The position numbers and the translations under genes were made by a program. Shown in pieces: positions 41,354 to 49,663 of a DNA stretch of 64,000 nt (position 1 is the stretch's first letter; each line of letters opens with the position of its first letter). The stretch comes from Saccharomyces uvarum (taxonomy: Eukaryota > Ascomycota > Saccharomycetes > Saccharomycetales > Saccharomycetaceae), in contig OX365938.1 of assembly GCA_947243795.1 (NCBI GenBank), positions 496,001 to 560,000 on the forward strand, in the 5' to 3' direction. Below the pieces are notes generated by a model, which saw only the letters and a list, made by a program, of their open reading frames with translations, searched no databases and was not told where the DNA came from.

Positions 41354-43345
41354 ATGTGTAGGAAACTGGCCATTGCCACACTGCTGTACTCTGCAGACTA
41401 TTTACCGGGTGTGTTTGCTCTTGGTTACCAAGTCAACAAACTCCTAAAGGAAGCGGGTAGAAATGATAGAATTAGGACATGCCTTATTGTGACAACTCCC
41501 TTATTCAATGACATTTTGAGCGATTTTGCCAAAGATCTTTTGAATTCAATATACGATGATATCATACTGGTAAACCCTTTGGAACGCCAAGATGAAAGTA
41601 TACAAAGTAACAGTGAAAATTTGGCTCTTTTGGAAAGGCCCGAATTGTCGTTTGCTCTAATAAAGGCAAGATTATGGGAATTAACCCAGTATGAACAAGT
41701 TCTATACTTGGATTCAGACACTTTACCCCTGAATAAAGACTTTCTAGGATTGTTCGACATTATGTTTAAACAAACTAAATTACAGATTGGTGCTGTCGCT
41801 GACATTGGCTGGCCAGATATGTTCAATAGCGGCGTTATGATGCTAATACCAGATGCTGAAATTGCATCTGTTTTGCAGAATTATGTTATCGAAAATACTT
41901 CAATTGATGGTGCTGATCAGGGAATTTTAAACCAGTTTTTCAACCAAAACTGTTGCACAGATGAGCTGCTTAAAGAAACCTTTCCTCGAGAGTGGGTACA
42001 GTTATCGTTTACATATAATGTGACCACCCCTAATCTTGGTTATGAATCTTCACCTGCTATGAATTATTTCAAACCAACTATCAAACTGATTCATTTCATT
42101 GGCCAGCATAAACCATGGTCTCTGTGGTCTCAGAAAAATTTTGTTAGAAACGAATACAACACCCAATGGAATGAGGTGTACCAGGAATTTCAGGAGGAAA
42201 ACAAATTAGCAGATGAAGTCTCGAAGATTGATATCGGTGATTTTAATGAGTCTGAAAATGTTCAAATAGCATCTCAAGAAACTATCCCTCAAACAGCATC
42301 CCCAGAGGCTATTCCTCGAGACAATGAATCTTCCACTGAAAAGGAAGTCGAAACAAAAAATACGAGGCCAGAAGACACAGAAGTCCAGCCCGATGAGCCA
42401 GCCCCCTTCCCTGTTCCACTGGATTTCACAAAATGGCTGACAACTTTCATAAACAAGGATAATGTAAGTACCCAGGTAACGAACGAACAGCACGAACACG
42501 AAAAGAATGATAGTGGTTCTAATAACAACGACTCTAAACCAGTCCAAGAAAGCTTTGTGGATAACAACCACTCTAAACCTGACCAGGACAACTACGTGAA
42601 TAACAGCGACGCTAATCCAAATCAAGACAGCTACATGAATAACAGCGTTGCTAATCCAGACCAAAAAAGCATTGCGGATAACAGTGACGCTAATCCAAAT
42701 CAAGACAGCTACATGAATAACAGCGACTCCAAACCAGACCAAAAAAGCATTGCGGATAACAGTGACGCTAATCCAAATCAAGACAGCTACATGAATAACA
42801 GCGACTCCAAACCAGACCAAAAAAGCATTGCGGATAACAGTGACGCTAATCCAAATCAAGACAGCTACATGAATAACAGCGACTCCAAACCAGACCAAAA
42901 AAGCATTGCGGATAACAGTGACGCTAATCCAAATCAAGACAGCTACGTGAATAACAGCGTTGCTAATCCAGACCAAAAAAGTCATGTAGATGCCACACAA
43001 GAACCTATTACTAATAAAAATGACTTATTAGAAGACGTAGAACCGCCTGCGCCTATCGAAGAAGATGTGCAACTTCTGGAAAAGGAGGAGGAGGGTTACG
43101 ATGAATTTCTTCCAGACGTATACGAACCAGATGCAGTCAACAACGAAGAGGGAGAAGATTTTAATGAAGGAAAAGTGGGGAGGAGTGTTGAAGATGCACT
43201 GAAGGAAGAGGATCCCATAAAGGACGAACCCGACAATCCACAACAAGAAATGCCGAACTTCAGGTTCGATTGGGAAGATTCAGATTACCTATCGAAAGTG
43301 GAAAGGTATTTCCCTGATGACGTCTTTGAATATGCTGTAGAATAA
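41354..43345 (+). CDS. GLG1: Glg1, glycogenin (self-glucosylating glycogen initiator)
   Basis: A 663-residue glycosyltransferase family 8 protein that primes glycogen by attaching glucose to its own tyrosines; Gsy1/Gsy2 then extend the chain. The catalytic domain spans residues 1 to about 270: LYLDSDTLPLN with the metal-binding DxD at 120-122, WPDMFNSGVMML, GADQGILNQFFN and IHFIGQHKPWS. A variable linker contains twelve tandem 13-residue repeats (residues about 391-546). It ends with an acidic region and the conserved tail FRFDWEDSDYLSKVERYFPD, the expected glycogen-synthase-binding end. S. cerevisiae Glg1 is 616 residues; the repeats probably account for the extra length. Confidence 0.95.
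   Translation: MCRKLAIATLLYSADYLPGVFALGYQVNKLLKEAGRNDRIRTCLIVTTPLFNDILSDFAKDLLNSIYDDIILVNPLERQDESIQSNSENLALLERPELSFALIKARLWELTQYEQVLYLDSDTLPLNKDFLGLFDIMFKQTKLQIGAVADIGWPDMFNSGVMMLIPDAEIASVLQNYVIENTSIDGADQGILNQFFNQNCCTDELLKETFPREWVQLSFTYNVTTPNLGYESSPAMNYFKPTIKLIHFIGQHKPWSLWSQKNFVRNEYNTQWNEVYQEFQEENKLADEVSKIDIGDFNESENVQIASQETIPQTASPEAIPRDNESSTEKEVETKNTRPEDTEVQPDEPAPFPVPLDFTKWLTTFINKDNVSTQVTNEQHEHEKNDSGSNNNDSKPVQESFVDNNHSKPDQDNYVNNSDANPNQDSYMNNSVANPDQKSIADNSDANPNQDSYMNNSDSKPDQKSIADNSDANPNQDSYMNNSDSKPDQKSIADNSDANPNQDSYMNNSDSKPDQKSIADNSDANPNQDSYVNNSVANPDQKSHVDATQEPITNKNDLLEDVEPPAPIEEDVQLLEKEEEGYDEFLPDVYEPDAVNNEEGEDFNEGKVGRSVEDALKEEDPIKDEPDNPQQEMPNFRFDWEDSDYLSKVERYFPDDVFEYAVE
42524..42991 (+). repeat. 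In-frame minisatellite in GLG1 (39-bp units, 78-bp higher-order period)
   Basis: Twelve 39-bp units encode 13-residue repeats of the type NSDANPNQDSYMN and NSDSKPDQKSIAD. From about 42602 they alternate as a 78-bp pair repeated about five times. The central copies look identical or nearly so at the DNA level, which points to recent expansion or homogenisation. Confidence 0.9.
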
Positions 43346-43714
43346 ATTCTTACATAAATTAGACTTATAACATAAAATTAAAAGACATGATTACGTGCAT
43401 GAGTTCTTCACCGTAAGCAAAGAAAAAATAGTTCCTTCACGCACTTCAAACATGGAGGTTCTTGAGAATACTATTGTTAGTCTCCAATGTCTAGTGTATA
43501 TCATTTCAGCTTTTCTCAACGTTAATAGTGACTGAAAAATTTTTGCTCTTCCACCAGTCTAGTGGATGATATGCTCGGAACTCAAACTGCCATCAACGAA
43601 CGAAGGTATGAATACATGCAGCCCTAACATTTAGAAAGAACTCTTTCTTATAAGTATCCTTTTTTTACTTTTTAACGTTCAAATCGATACGGCCCCCTTC
43701 TAACTATATACAAG
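43346..43714 (+). promoter_or_regulatory. TIF1 promoter with an Abf1 site
   Basis: CGTTAATAGTGAC at 43520-43532 matches the Abf1 consensus CGTN5RYGAY, about 185 bp upstream of the TIF1 start. A T-rich element (43659-43675) follows it. This Abf1 plus T-rich arrangement is common for highly expressed translation genes. Confidence 0.6.
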
Positions 43715-44905
43715 ATGTCTGAAGGTATTACTGAAATTGAAGAATCCCAAATTAGTCTAACCAACTATGACAAAGTTGTCTACAAGTTCGATGATATGGA
43801 ATTGGACGAAAACTTGTTGAGAGGTGTTTTCGGTTACGGTTTCGAAGAACCATCTGCCATTCAACAACGTGCCATTATGCCTATTATTGAAGGTCACGAT
43901 GTTTTGGCTCAAGCTCAATCTGGTACTGGTAAGACCGGTACTTTCTCCGTTGCTGCTTTGCAAAGAATCGACACCTCTGTTAAAGCTCCTCAAGCTTTGA
44001 TGTTGGCTCCAACCAGAGAATTGGCTTTGCAAATCCAAAAGGTTGTCATGGCTTTGGCTTTCCACATGGACATCAAGGTCCATGCTTGTATCGGTGGTAC
44101 TTCTTTTGTTGAAGATGCTGAAGGTTTGAAAGACGCTCAAATTGTTGTCGGTACCCCAGGTCGTGTTTTCGACAACATGCAAAGACGTAGATTCAGAACC
44201 GATAAGATCAAGATGTTCATCTTAGATGAAGCCGATGAAATGTTGTCTTCTGGTTTCAAGGAACAAATCTACCAAATTTTCACATTGCTACCACCAACTA
44301 CTCAAGTTGTTCTTTTGTCTGCTACCATGCCAAATGATGTCTTGGAAGTTACCACCAAGTTCATGAGAAACCCAGTTAGAATTTTGGTTAAGAAGGATGA
44401 ATTGACTTTGGAAGGTATCAAGCAATTCTACGTTAACGTTGAAGAAGAAGACTTCAAATACGAATGTTTGACCGATTTGTACGATTCTATCTCCGTTACC
44501 CAAGCCGTTATCTTCTGTAACACCAGAAGAAAGGTCGAAGAATTGACCACCAAGTTGAGAGACGACAAATTCACTGTTTCCGCCATCTACTCTGATTTGC
44601 CCCAACAAGAAAGAGACACCATCATGAAGGAATTCAGAAGTGGTTCTTCCAGAATCTTGATCTCCACTGATTTATTGGCCAGAGGTATCGATGTCCAACA
44701 AGTTTCTTTGGTTATCAACTACGATTTGCCATCCAACAAGGAAAACTATATTCACAGAATCGGTAGAGGTGGTCGTTTCGGTAGAAAGGGTGTTGCCATC
44801 AACTTCGTTACCAACGAAGATGTTGGTGCTATGAGAGAAATAGAAAAGTTCTACTCCACTCAAATCGAAGAATTGCCATCCGACATTGCTACTTTATTGA
44901 ACTAA
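43715..44905 (+). CDS. TIF1: Tif1, translation initiation factor eIF4A (DEAD-box helicase)
   Basis: A 396-residue ATP-dependent RNA helicase that unwinds mRNA 5' leaders as part of eIF4F. All helicase motifs are intact: [35 protein letters not shown], the [11 protein letters not shown] strand, [11 protein letters not shown] and HRIGRGGR. It has one residue more than S. cerevisiae Tif1, in the N-terminal [13 protein letters not shown]2 encodes the same protein elsewhere in the genome. The codon bias is extreme (TTG Leu, AGA Arg, GGT Gly), as expected for one of the most abundant factors. Confidence 0.98.
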   Translation: MSEGITEIEESQISLTNYDKVVYKFDDMELDENLLRGVFGYGFEEPSAIQQRAIMPIIEGHDVLAQAQSGTGKTGTFSVAALQRIDTSVKAPQALMLAPTRELALQIQKVVMALAFHMDIKVHACIGGTSFVEDAEGLKDAQIVVGTPGRVFDNMQRRRFRTDKIKMFILDEADEMLSSGFKEQIYQIFTLLPPTTQVVLLSATMPNDVLEVTTKFMRNPVRILVKKDELTLEGIKQFYVNVEEEDFKYECLTDLYDSISVTQAVIFCNTRRKVEELTTKLRDDKFTVSAIYSDLPQQERDTIMKEFRSGSSRILISTDLLARGIDVQQVSLVINYDLPSNKENYIHRIGRGGRFGRKGVAINFVTNEDVGAMREIEKFYSTQIEELPSDIATLLN

Positions 44906-45350
44906 GGAGCGCAAAACTTTATCAAAAAAAGGAATTATCTAGTGAGGCTATCTTGACAACGTAACGTATATGTCATAAAGATTATATATACATATGTTTT
45001 TGTATTTAATTTGTTTTTCTTTTTATATGTTTACAATATAGCCTTGGTGCAACTAAATTATATGCATCACTGAAGTACACCAATGTGATGAACGACCTCA
45101 AACGAATTAAAGACGCTCACAGCACTAAACTTGCTTAAAATGCTGAACTCTTACAGAAGGTTTAGTTTTTTTTGGCATCTCGCTACACATGTCAGTGAAA
45201 TTTTTTTAGGTTTTGAAAAAATTACACTAAAGAAGAAAGAGAAAAATCGATGCCCAGCTCGATAAATAGTTCTCCATAAAGAGAAAGGAGATTAGAAAAG
45301 AGGTATTGGCTGAGGTTTGATTAGAAAAGAGGTATTGACTGAGGTTTGAG
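44906..45350 (+). promoter_or_regulatory. TIF1 3' flank and UTP30 upstream region
   Basis: A 445-bp gap. T- and AT-rich TIF1 terminator sequence runs to about 45040. Near 45198-45225 there are A/T runs resembling the RRPE element (AAAAATTTT type) found before ribosome-biogenesis genes. A 29-bp tandem duplication ends one base before the UTP30 ATG (listed separately). Confidence 0.5.
45292..45349 (+). repeat. 29-bp tandem duplication abutting the UTP30 start codon
   Basis: Two adjacent 29-bp copies, 45292-45320 and 45321-45349, of a unit starting TTAGAAAAGAGGTATTG. They differ at one base. The second copy ends a single G before the ATG at 45351, so the duplication must lie in the 5' leader. 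Confidence 0.95.
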
Positions 45351-46175
45351 ATGGTTGACCAAGTGGATGTTATAAGAAGCGAACTAGCGGAAAAAGCCTT
45401 AAATGCTTTAATTTTACAATGTGGAGAAAACGCATCTCTACAAAATGATAAGACCATTCAAATAATCATCAATATGGGGAAGAAAATGGGTATAAAAAAG
45501 GACAACATTCCCCGCATTATACCATTGACCAAATGTAAGTTGTTCAAACCAAGAGATTTGAACATACTGCTAATTACCAAAGATCCGTCCACTCTGTATA
45601 GAGAAACTTTGACCAAAGACGAGCATACATCGGAATTATTCAAGGAGATTATAAGTGTCAAGAACTTGAGACGTAGATTCAAAGGCAGCAAATTGACCCA
45701 ATTGTACAAGGATTTTGATTTGATCGTTGCTGATTATAGAGTCCACCATTTACTTCCCGATGTGCTTGGCAACAGATTTTATCATGGTAGTAAAAAATTA
45801 CCATATATGATTCGAATGTCCAAAGAAGTAAAGTTGAAACGCCAGCAAATGGCAGAAAAATGCGACCCCATTTACGTGAGAGCACAACTAAGAAGTATAT
45901 GTAAGAACACATCATATATCCCCAATGATGACAATTGCTTAAGCGTCAGAGTCGGACACATCCAAAAACATTCTCTACCGGAGATTTTACAAAACATCCA
46001 GGACGTGGTGAATTTCCTGACCGACAGGAGTAAGAGACCGCAAGGCGGCGTCGTTAAAGGCGGAATAATATCCATATTTGTCAAGACTAGCAACAGTACC
46101 AGTTTACCTATATACCGATTCTCAGAGGCTAAGAAAATTCACGAAAGTGAAGATCTGAGTGATATAAAATTATAG
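45351..46175 (+). CDS. UTP30: Utp30, SSU-processome-associated L1-fold protein
   Basis: A 274-residue nucleolar protein of the ribosomal L1 / Cic1 family, a U3-containing 90S pre-ribosome component that is non-essential in S. cerevisiae. The L1 fold is suggested by two alpha/beta domains: domain II contains NILLITKDPSTLYRETL and DLIVADYRVHHLLPDVLG, and the return to domain I is marked by VRVGHIQKHSLPEILQNIQD. The C-terminus is short. The first ATG follows the tandem duplication directly. Confidence 0.92.
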   Translation: MVDQVDVIRSELAEKALNALILQCGENASLQNDKTIQIIINMGKKMGIKKDNIPRIIPLTKCKLFKPRDLNILLITKDPSTLYRETLTKDEHTSELFKEIISVKNLRRRFKGSKLTQLYKDFDLIVADYRVHHLLPDVLGNRFYHGSKKLPYMIRMSKEVKLKRQQMAEKCDPIYVRAQLRSICKNTSYIPNDDNCLSVRVGHIQKHSLPEILQNIQDVVNFLTDRSKRPQGGVVKGGIISIFVKTSNSTSLPIYRFSEAKKIHESEDLSDIKL

Positions 46176-46509
46176 AACCAAACCTCTTTTTACATAGGGT
46201 ATTTAAGCACTCGCAATGACAAAGCGTGATTTTGTATGCCATGTTATAGAATTGCTACAGTGTTTTAAACTTTAATTCTGCTAAAGAATTTCCAATATTA
46301 TAGAAATTTGGCAGATTGGAAAAAAAAAAAAAAAGAAAAAAAGAGGCAGTGTATTATAAAAATAGAAGTACTCTGACGAGATGAAATTATTCGTCGATCT
46401 GAGATTGTTCCTATTCTTTTGTATTTCGTGAGGGATTCAAACGTTCATGCAACGCTTCGCATTCTTTAACGTACAGTAGTTAATGCTTAATTAAAGGTGT
46501 AGGGGCTTT
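46176..46509 (+). promoter_or_regulatory. UTP30 3' flank and KTR2 promoter
   Basis: A 334-bp gap with a poly(A) tract (about 46320-46341, one G interrupting) that may keep the KTR2 promoter nucleosome-free. No RNA gene or named factor site is recognised. Confidence 0.5.
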
Positions 46510-47787
46510 ATGCAAATTTACAAGGTATTTCTCACACAGTTTAATAAACTATTTTTGGGGTGTCTTCTACTCTACTTTGTAGTTCAGATATGTTGGCTTG
46601 TGCTTGTATATCATCAACGTCAGCTAGGGTTGGATTCATATTTTCGAGAGAGATCTCGAAAAGCCTCTTCGAGATATGACTCTTCAAGGAAAAGGTCATT
46701 GAATCGGATGCTAAAGCTATCCAGCAACACGTATAATGATGAGTTACTGGACGAGACTATGGTAAAGACATTAGAGAGAGAAAATGCCACATTACTTATG
46801 CTTGTACGTAATTGGGAATTACCAGGTGCATTGCGTTCTATGAGATCGCTGGAAGACCGCTTCAATAAGGACTTCCACTACGATTGGACATTTCTTAATG
46901 ACGTTCCATTTGATTCAGAGTTTATTGAGGCCACCACTGCCATGGCCAGTGGTAAGACGCAGTACGCATTGATTCCAGCAGAGGACTGGAATCGGCCCTC
47001 TTGGATAAACGAGACTTTGTTCGAAGAGGTTTTGCAATTAATGGAGGAGAAGAATATCTTGTATGGTGGATCTAAGTCATATAGAAACATGTGTCGCTTT
47101 AACTCTGGGTTTTTCTTCAGACAAAAAATACTGGATCAGTACGATTATTATTTCAGAGTAGAGCCAGATGTGGAGTATTTTTGTGATTTTCCCTACGATC
47201 CATTCAAGGTGATGAGGCTGAATAACAAGAAATATGGCTTTACAATTACTATGTATGAATACGAAGACACAATTCCGAGTCTATGGGAGACTGTCGAAGA
47301 GTATTTGGAGGACACAGATTATCAAGACGTGGACATGGAAAATAATGCCTACGGGTTTGTCTCCAATTTCGATTTTTTTGGTAAATCGTTTGCTGTAATG
47401 GACAGTAGTAGTGATTACAATCTATGCCATTTCTGGACTAACTTTGAGATTGCTGATTTAAATTTTTTCAGAAGTGAGAGATATATCAAATTTTTCGAGC
47501 ATTTGGATTCTAAAGGTGGCTTCTACTATGAAAGGTGGGGAGACGCACCAGTGCATTCGATCGCTGTGTCACTCTTATTGAATAAGGATGAGGTTATTCA
47601 TTTTGATGAATTAGGGTACAAACATATGCCATTTGGTACATGCCCATCTGCATACTACATGAAACTTCAAGAAAGATGTCTCTGTGATAGCAATCATCCT
47701 GACAACATCGACCTCAACGTCATTAGCTGTTTGAGAAGATGGTGGAAGGATGGCAGCGGTAAATACTTCCTCAAGCATGATTCATAA
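46510..47787 (+). CDS. KTR2: Ktr2, Golgi mannosyltransferase (KRE2/MNT1 family, GT15)
   Basis: A 425-residue type II membrane protein, the S. cerevisiae length, that adds alpha-1,2-mannose to N-linked and possibly O-linked glycans in the Golgi. It has a short cytosolic tail, a membrane anchor (residues about 12-34, LFLGCLLLYFVVQICWLVLV), a stem, then the GT15 catalytic domain: ENATLLMLVRNWEL, YYFRVEPDVEYFCDFPYDPF with the metal-binding region, NLCHFWTNFEIADLNFFRS with the proposed catalytic glutamate, and GGFYYERWGDAPVHSIAVSL. The conserved C-terminal cysteines (GTCPSAYY, ERCLCDSNH, VISCLRRWW) are present. Confidence 0.96.
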   Translation: MQIYKVFLTQFNKLFLGCLLLYFVVQICWLVLVYHQRQLGLDSYFRERSRKASSRYDSSRKRSLNRMLKLSSNTYNDELLDETMVKTLERENATLLMLVRNWELPGALRSMRSLEDRFNKDFHYDWTFLNDVPFDSEFIEATTAMASGKTQYALIPAEDWNRPSWINETLFEEVLQLMEEKNILYGGSKSYRNMCRFNSGFFFRQKILDQYDYYFRVEPDVEYFCDFPYDPFKVMRLNNKKYGFTITMYEYEDTIPSLWETVEEYLEDTDYQDVDMENNAYGFVSNFDFFGKSFAVMDSSSDYNLCHFWTNFEIADLNFFRSERYIKFFEHLDSKGGFYYERWGDAPVHSIAVSLLLNKDEVIHFDELGYKHMPFGTCPSAYYMKLQERCLCDSNHPDNIDLNVISCLRRWWKDGSGKYFLKHDS

Positions 47788-47863
47788 CGGGGAAAGGCGC
47801 ATACTCATATACTACAATTTGTACAGACACATATACATATATATATATAAGAAATCATAAGAA

Positions 47864-48214
47864 AGATGTTCCATACCTCAGGTCATCACCATTTCATGGG
47901 TCGCTTAACCGGATATAACCGGAAGCAACCTCTAACGGCAATGGTTTTAAAGATGGATTACCTCAATACCAATAGTCAGACTATTCAGAACCGAAGATTT
48001 ATCTACGACACTCGTTATCCTTTTCCTTCCTCGAAGTAACTTATATAAAATAAACTAAACCGAGGAAAATAAAGGAAAATCTAATGGAAAGCCATCGCAA
48101 CGGTTTTGGAAGTAAGAATAGGTTGGAGATCTGCCCGAAAGACAAATCTGGCTCCTATAAACCGCCGAACAATAGCCCCCCTAAAGCATCACAAATTTTG
48201 TTATACTTTTATAA
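47864..48214 (-). ncRNA. SNR42: H/ACA box snoRNA, snR42 orthologue (guides pseudouridylation of 25S rRNA U2975)
   Basis: Read on the minus strand, the RNA ends ACA (47869-47867) plus three nucleotides. Fourteen nucleotides before the ACA lies the 3' guide ACCTG (47883-47879). The 5' guide TAAAAC (47949-47944) joins it across an apical stem CATTGCC/GGTGATG (47943-47937 with 47890-47884). Together they complement 25S rRNA on both sides of U2975 (CAGGU-UA-GUUUUA). A lower stem TCCAT/ATGGA abuts the ACA, and an H box AGATAA (48004-47999) separates the hairpins. The 5' end is placed from the S. cerevisiae length (351 nt) and is approximate. The assignment to snR42 uses my memory of its target and location. 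Confidence 0.85.
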
Positions 48215-48291
48215 TTCATAAACGAAATTTAGAACTATCGAATATAGCACCAATTGAATCTCTTAAAGAGGTTACATGCTAAAGTTGACGC

Positions 48292-48300
48292 CTTTTATAC
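48292..48300 (-). promoter_or_regulatory. TATA element for the snR42 gene
   Basis: GTATAAAAGG on the minus strand, about 80 bp upstream of the inferred snoRNA 5' end. That is a normal yeast TATA-to-start distance. Confidence 0.5.
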
Positions 48301-48344
48301 TTGAAAGTTTTTGCAGGAAGAAAAAAGAAAAAAAGAGACGATTT

Positions 48345-48351
48345 CGGGTAA
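48345..48351 (+). promoter_or_regulatory. Reb1 site between snR42 and TFA2
   Basis: CGGGTAA, the Reb1 core, lies about 140 bp upstream of TFA2 and about 130 bp upstream of the inferred snoRNA 5' end. It could open the promoter for both divergent units. Confidence 0.6.
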
Positions 48352-48492
48352 GCGAAGTGTACTTTCAAATCAGGGCAAAAGAACGAATGAGAAGGCGGAT
48401 TAGTTACAAAGCTTGAGGCCAAGCAGAACGAGCAACTGTTACGTATAGACCTGCTTCATACTGGATAATTTGTTGATCCGCGAGTATTTGTG

Positions 48493-49494
48493 ATGAGTAA
48501 GAACAGGGACCCTCTATTAGCCAACTTGAATGCCTTTAAAAGCAAAGTCAAGTCAGCCCCAGTGATAGCACCCGCTAAAGTAGGACCAAAAAAGACCAAT
48601 GACACTGTCACTACCATAGATGGAACCACTAGGAAGAGAACAGCTTTTGAACGTGCACAAGAAAGCGCTTTGCTTTCTGCCAAGAATCCTGTGTTGGCGG
48701 AGATCAAGAAGGAAGCCGGAAGTAATAGTTCTAACGCCATTTCGTTGGACGATGACGATGACGATGATGACGACAACGACGAAGATTTTGGTGGCTCTCC
48801 CTCAAAGAAAGTAAGGCCTGGTTCCATTGCAGCAGCAGCTTTACAGGCCAATCAAACGGATATATCCAAGAGTCACGATTCCTCCAAATTATTATGGGCC
48901 ACTGAATACATTCAAAAGAAAGGTAAGCCTGTGTTGGTCAATGAATTATTGGACTACTTATCGATGAAGAAAGACGATAAAGTCATTGAACTTCTGAAAA
49001 AGCTAGACAGAATTGAGTTTGATCCTAAAAAGGGATCTTTTAAATATCTTTCCACTTATGATGTTCATTCTCCATCAGAATTACTCAAGCTGTTACGTTC
49101 ACAAGTGACGTTCAAAGGAATTTCGTGCAAGGATTTAAAAGACGGGTGGCCACAGTGCGATGAAGTCATCAATCAGTTGGAGGAAGATAGTAAAATCTTG
49201 GTATTAAGAACCAAGAAAGATAAGACTCCAAGATACGTTTGGTATAATAGCGGCGGTAACTTGAAATGTATCGACGAAGAGTTTGTTAAAATGTGGGAAA
49301 ATGTCCAGTTGCCACAATTTGCAGAATTACCGAGAAAGCTACAAGATTTAGGTCTAAAGCCTGCTAGTGTCGATCCAGCAACTATCAAGAGACAAACAAA
49401 GAGAGTTGAAGTCAAAAAGAAGAGACAAAGAAAGGGTAAGATCACTAATACTCATATGACTGGTATCTTGAAAGATTATTCCCATAGAGTATGA
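48493..49494 (+). CDS. TFA2: Tfa2, small subunit (beta) of general transcription factor TFIIE
   Basis: A 333-residue protein of the RNA polymerase II pre-initiation complex; with Tfa1 it recruits and stimulates TFIIH and helps open promoters. I start at the ATG at 48493 (MSKNRDPLLANLNAFKSK). After a disordered N-terminus with an acidic run (SLDDDDDDDDDNDEDFGG) come two winged-helix domains, about residues 125-195 (LWATEYIQKKGKPVLVNELL) and 200-265 (LKLLRSQVTFKGISCKDLKD). A very basic C-terminus (RQTKRVEVKKKRQRKGK) ends DYSHRV. S. cerevisiae Tfa2 is 328 residues; the acidic run is slightly longer here. Confidence 0.96.
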   Translation: MSKNRDPLLANLNAFKSKVKSAPVIAPAKVGPKKTNDTVTTIDGTTRKRTAFERAQESALLSAKNPVLAEIKKEAGSNSSNAISLDDDDDDDDDNDEDFGGSPSKKVRPGSIAAAALQANQTDISKSHDSSKLLWATEYIQKKGKPVLVNELLDYLSMKKDDKVIELLKKLDRIEFDPKKGSFKYLSTYDVHSPSELLKLLRSQVTFKGISCKDLKDGWPQCDEVINQLEEDSKILVLRTKKDKTPRYVWYNSGGNLKCIDEEFVKMWENVQLPQFAELPRKLQDLGLKPASVDPATIKRQTKRVEVKKKRQRKGKITNTHMTGILKDYSHRV

Positions 49495-49663
49495 ATCCAC
49501 ATCATTTTCGTTTGCATATTTGAATTAAGGGACTGTTGTGTATGTTTATAAATACATATTTATGTGTGTGTGCGTATATATGTTAAAGTGCAGCATATAA
49601 TTCAGCTTTTATAACCCACTACGTAATTCTGAGAAGGATCAATAAAAATTGGATAAACCGTGG

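Larger units (their letters stand above)
47788..48492. other. KTR2 to TFA2 intergenic region containing an snoRNA
   Basis: A 705-bp gap. It holds the KTR2 3' end with a (AT)n stretch (47831-47850), the snR42-type snoRNA on the minus strand, its TATA element, a Reb1 site (48345-48351) and the TFA2 promoter. Confidence 0.7.

Noticed and set aside
42206-43000. 264-codon hydrophobic repeat protein antisense to GLG1 (VIHVAVLIWISVTVIRNAFL-like units)
   Set aside because: It looks like a multi-pass membrane protein but is only the reverse complement of the Asn/Asp/Gln-rich GLG1 repeats. The repeat period is a multiple of 3, so all frames stay open.
47864-48200. Plus-strand snoRNA with ACA at about 48190
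   Set aside because: An ACA followed by T-rich sequence is present, but no guide match or lower stem fits there, whereas the minus strand gives a complete U2975 pocket.
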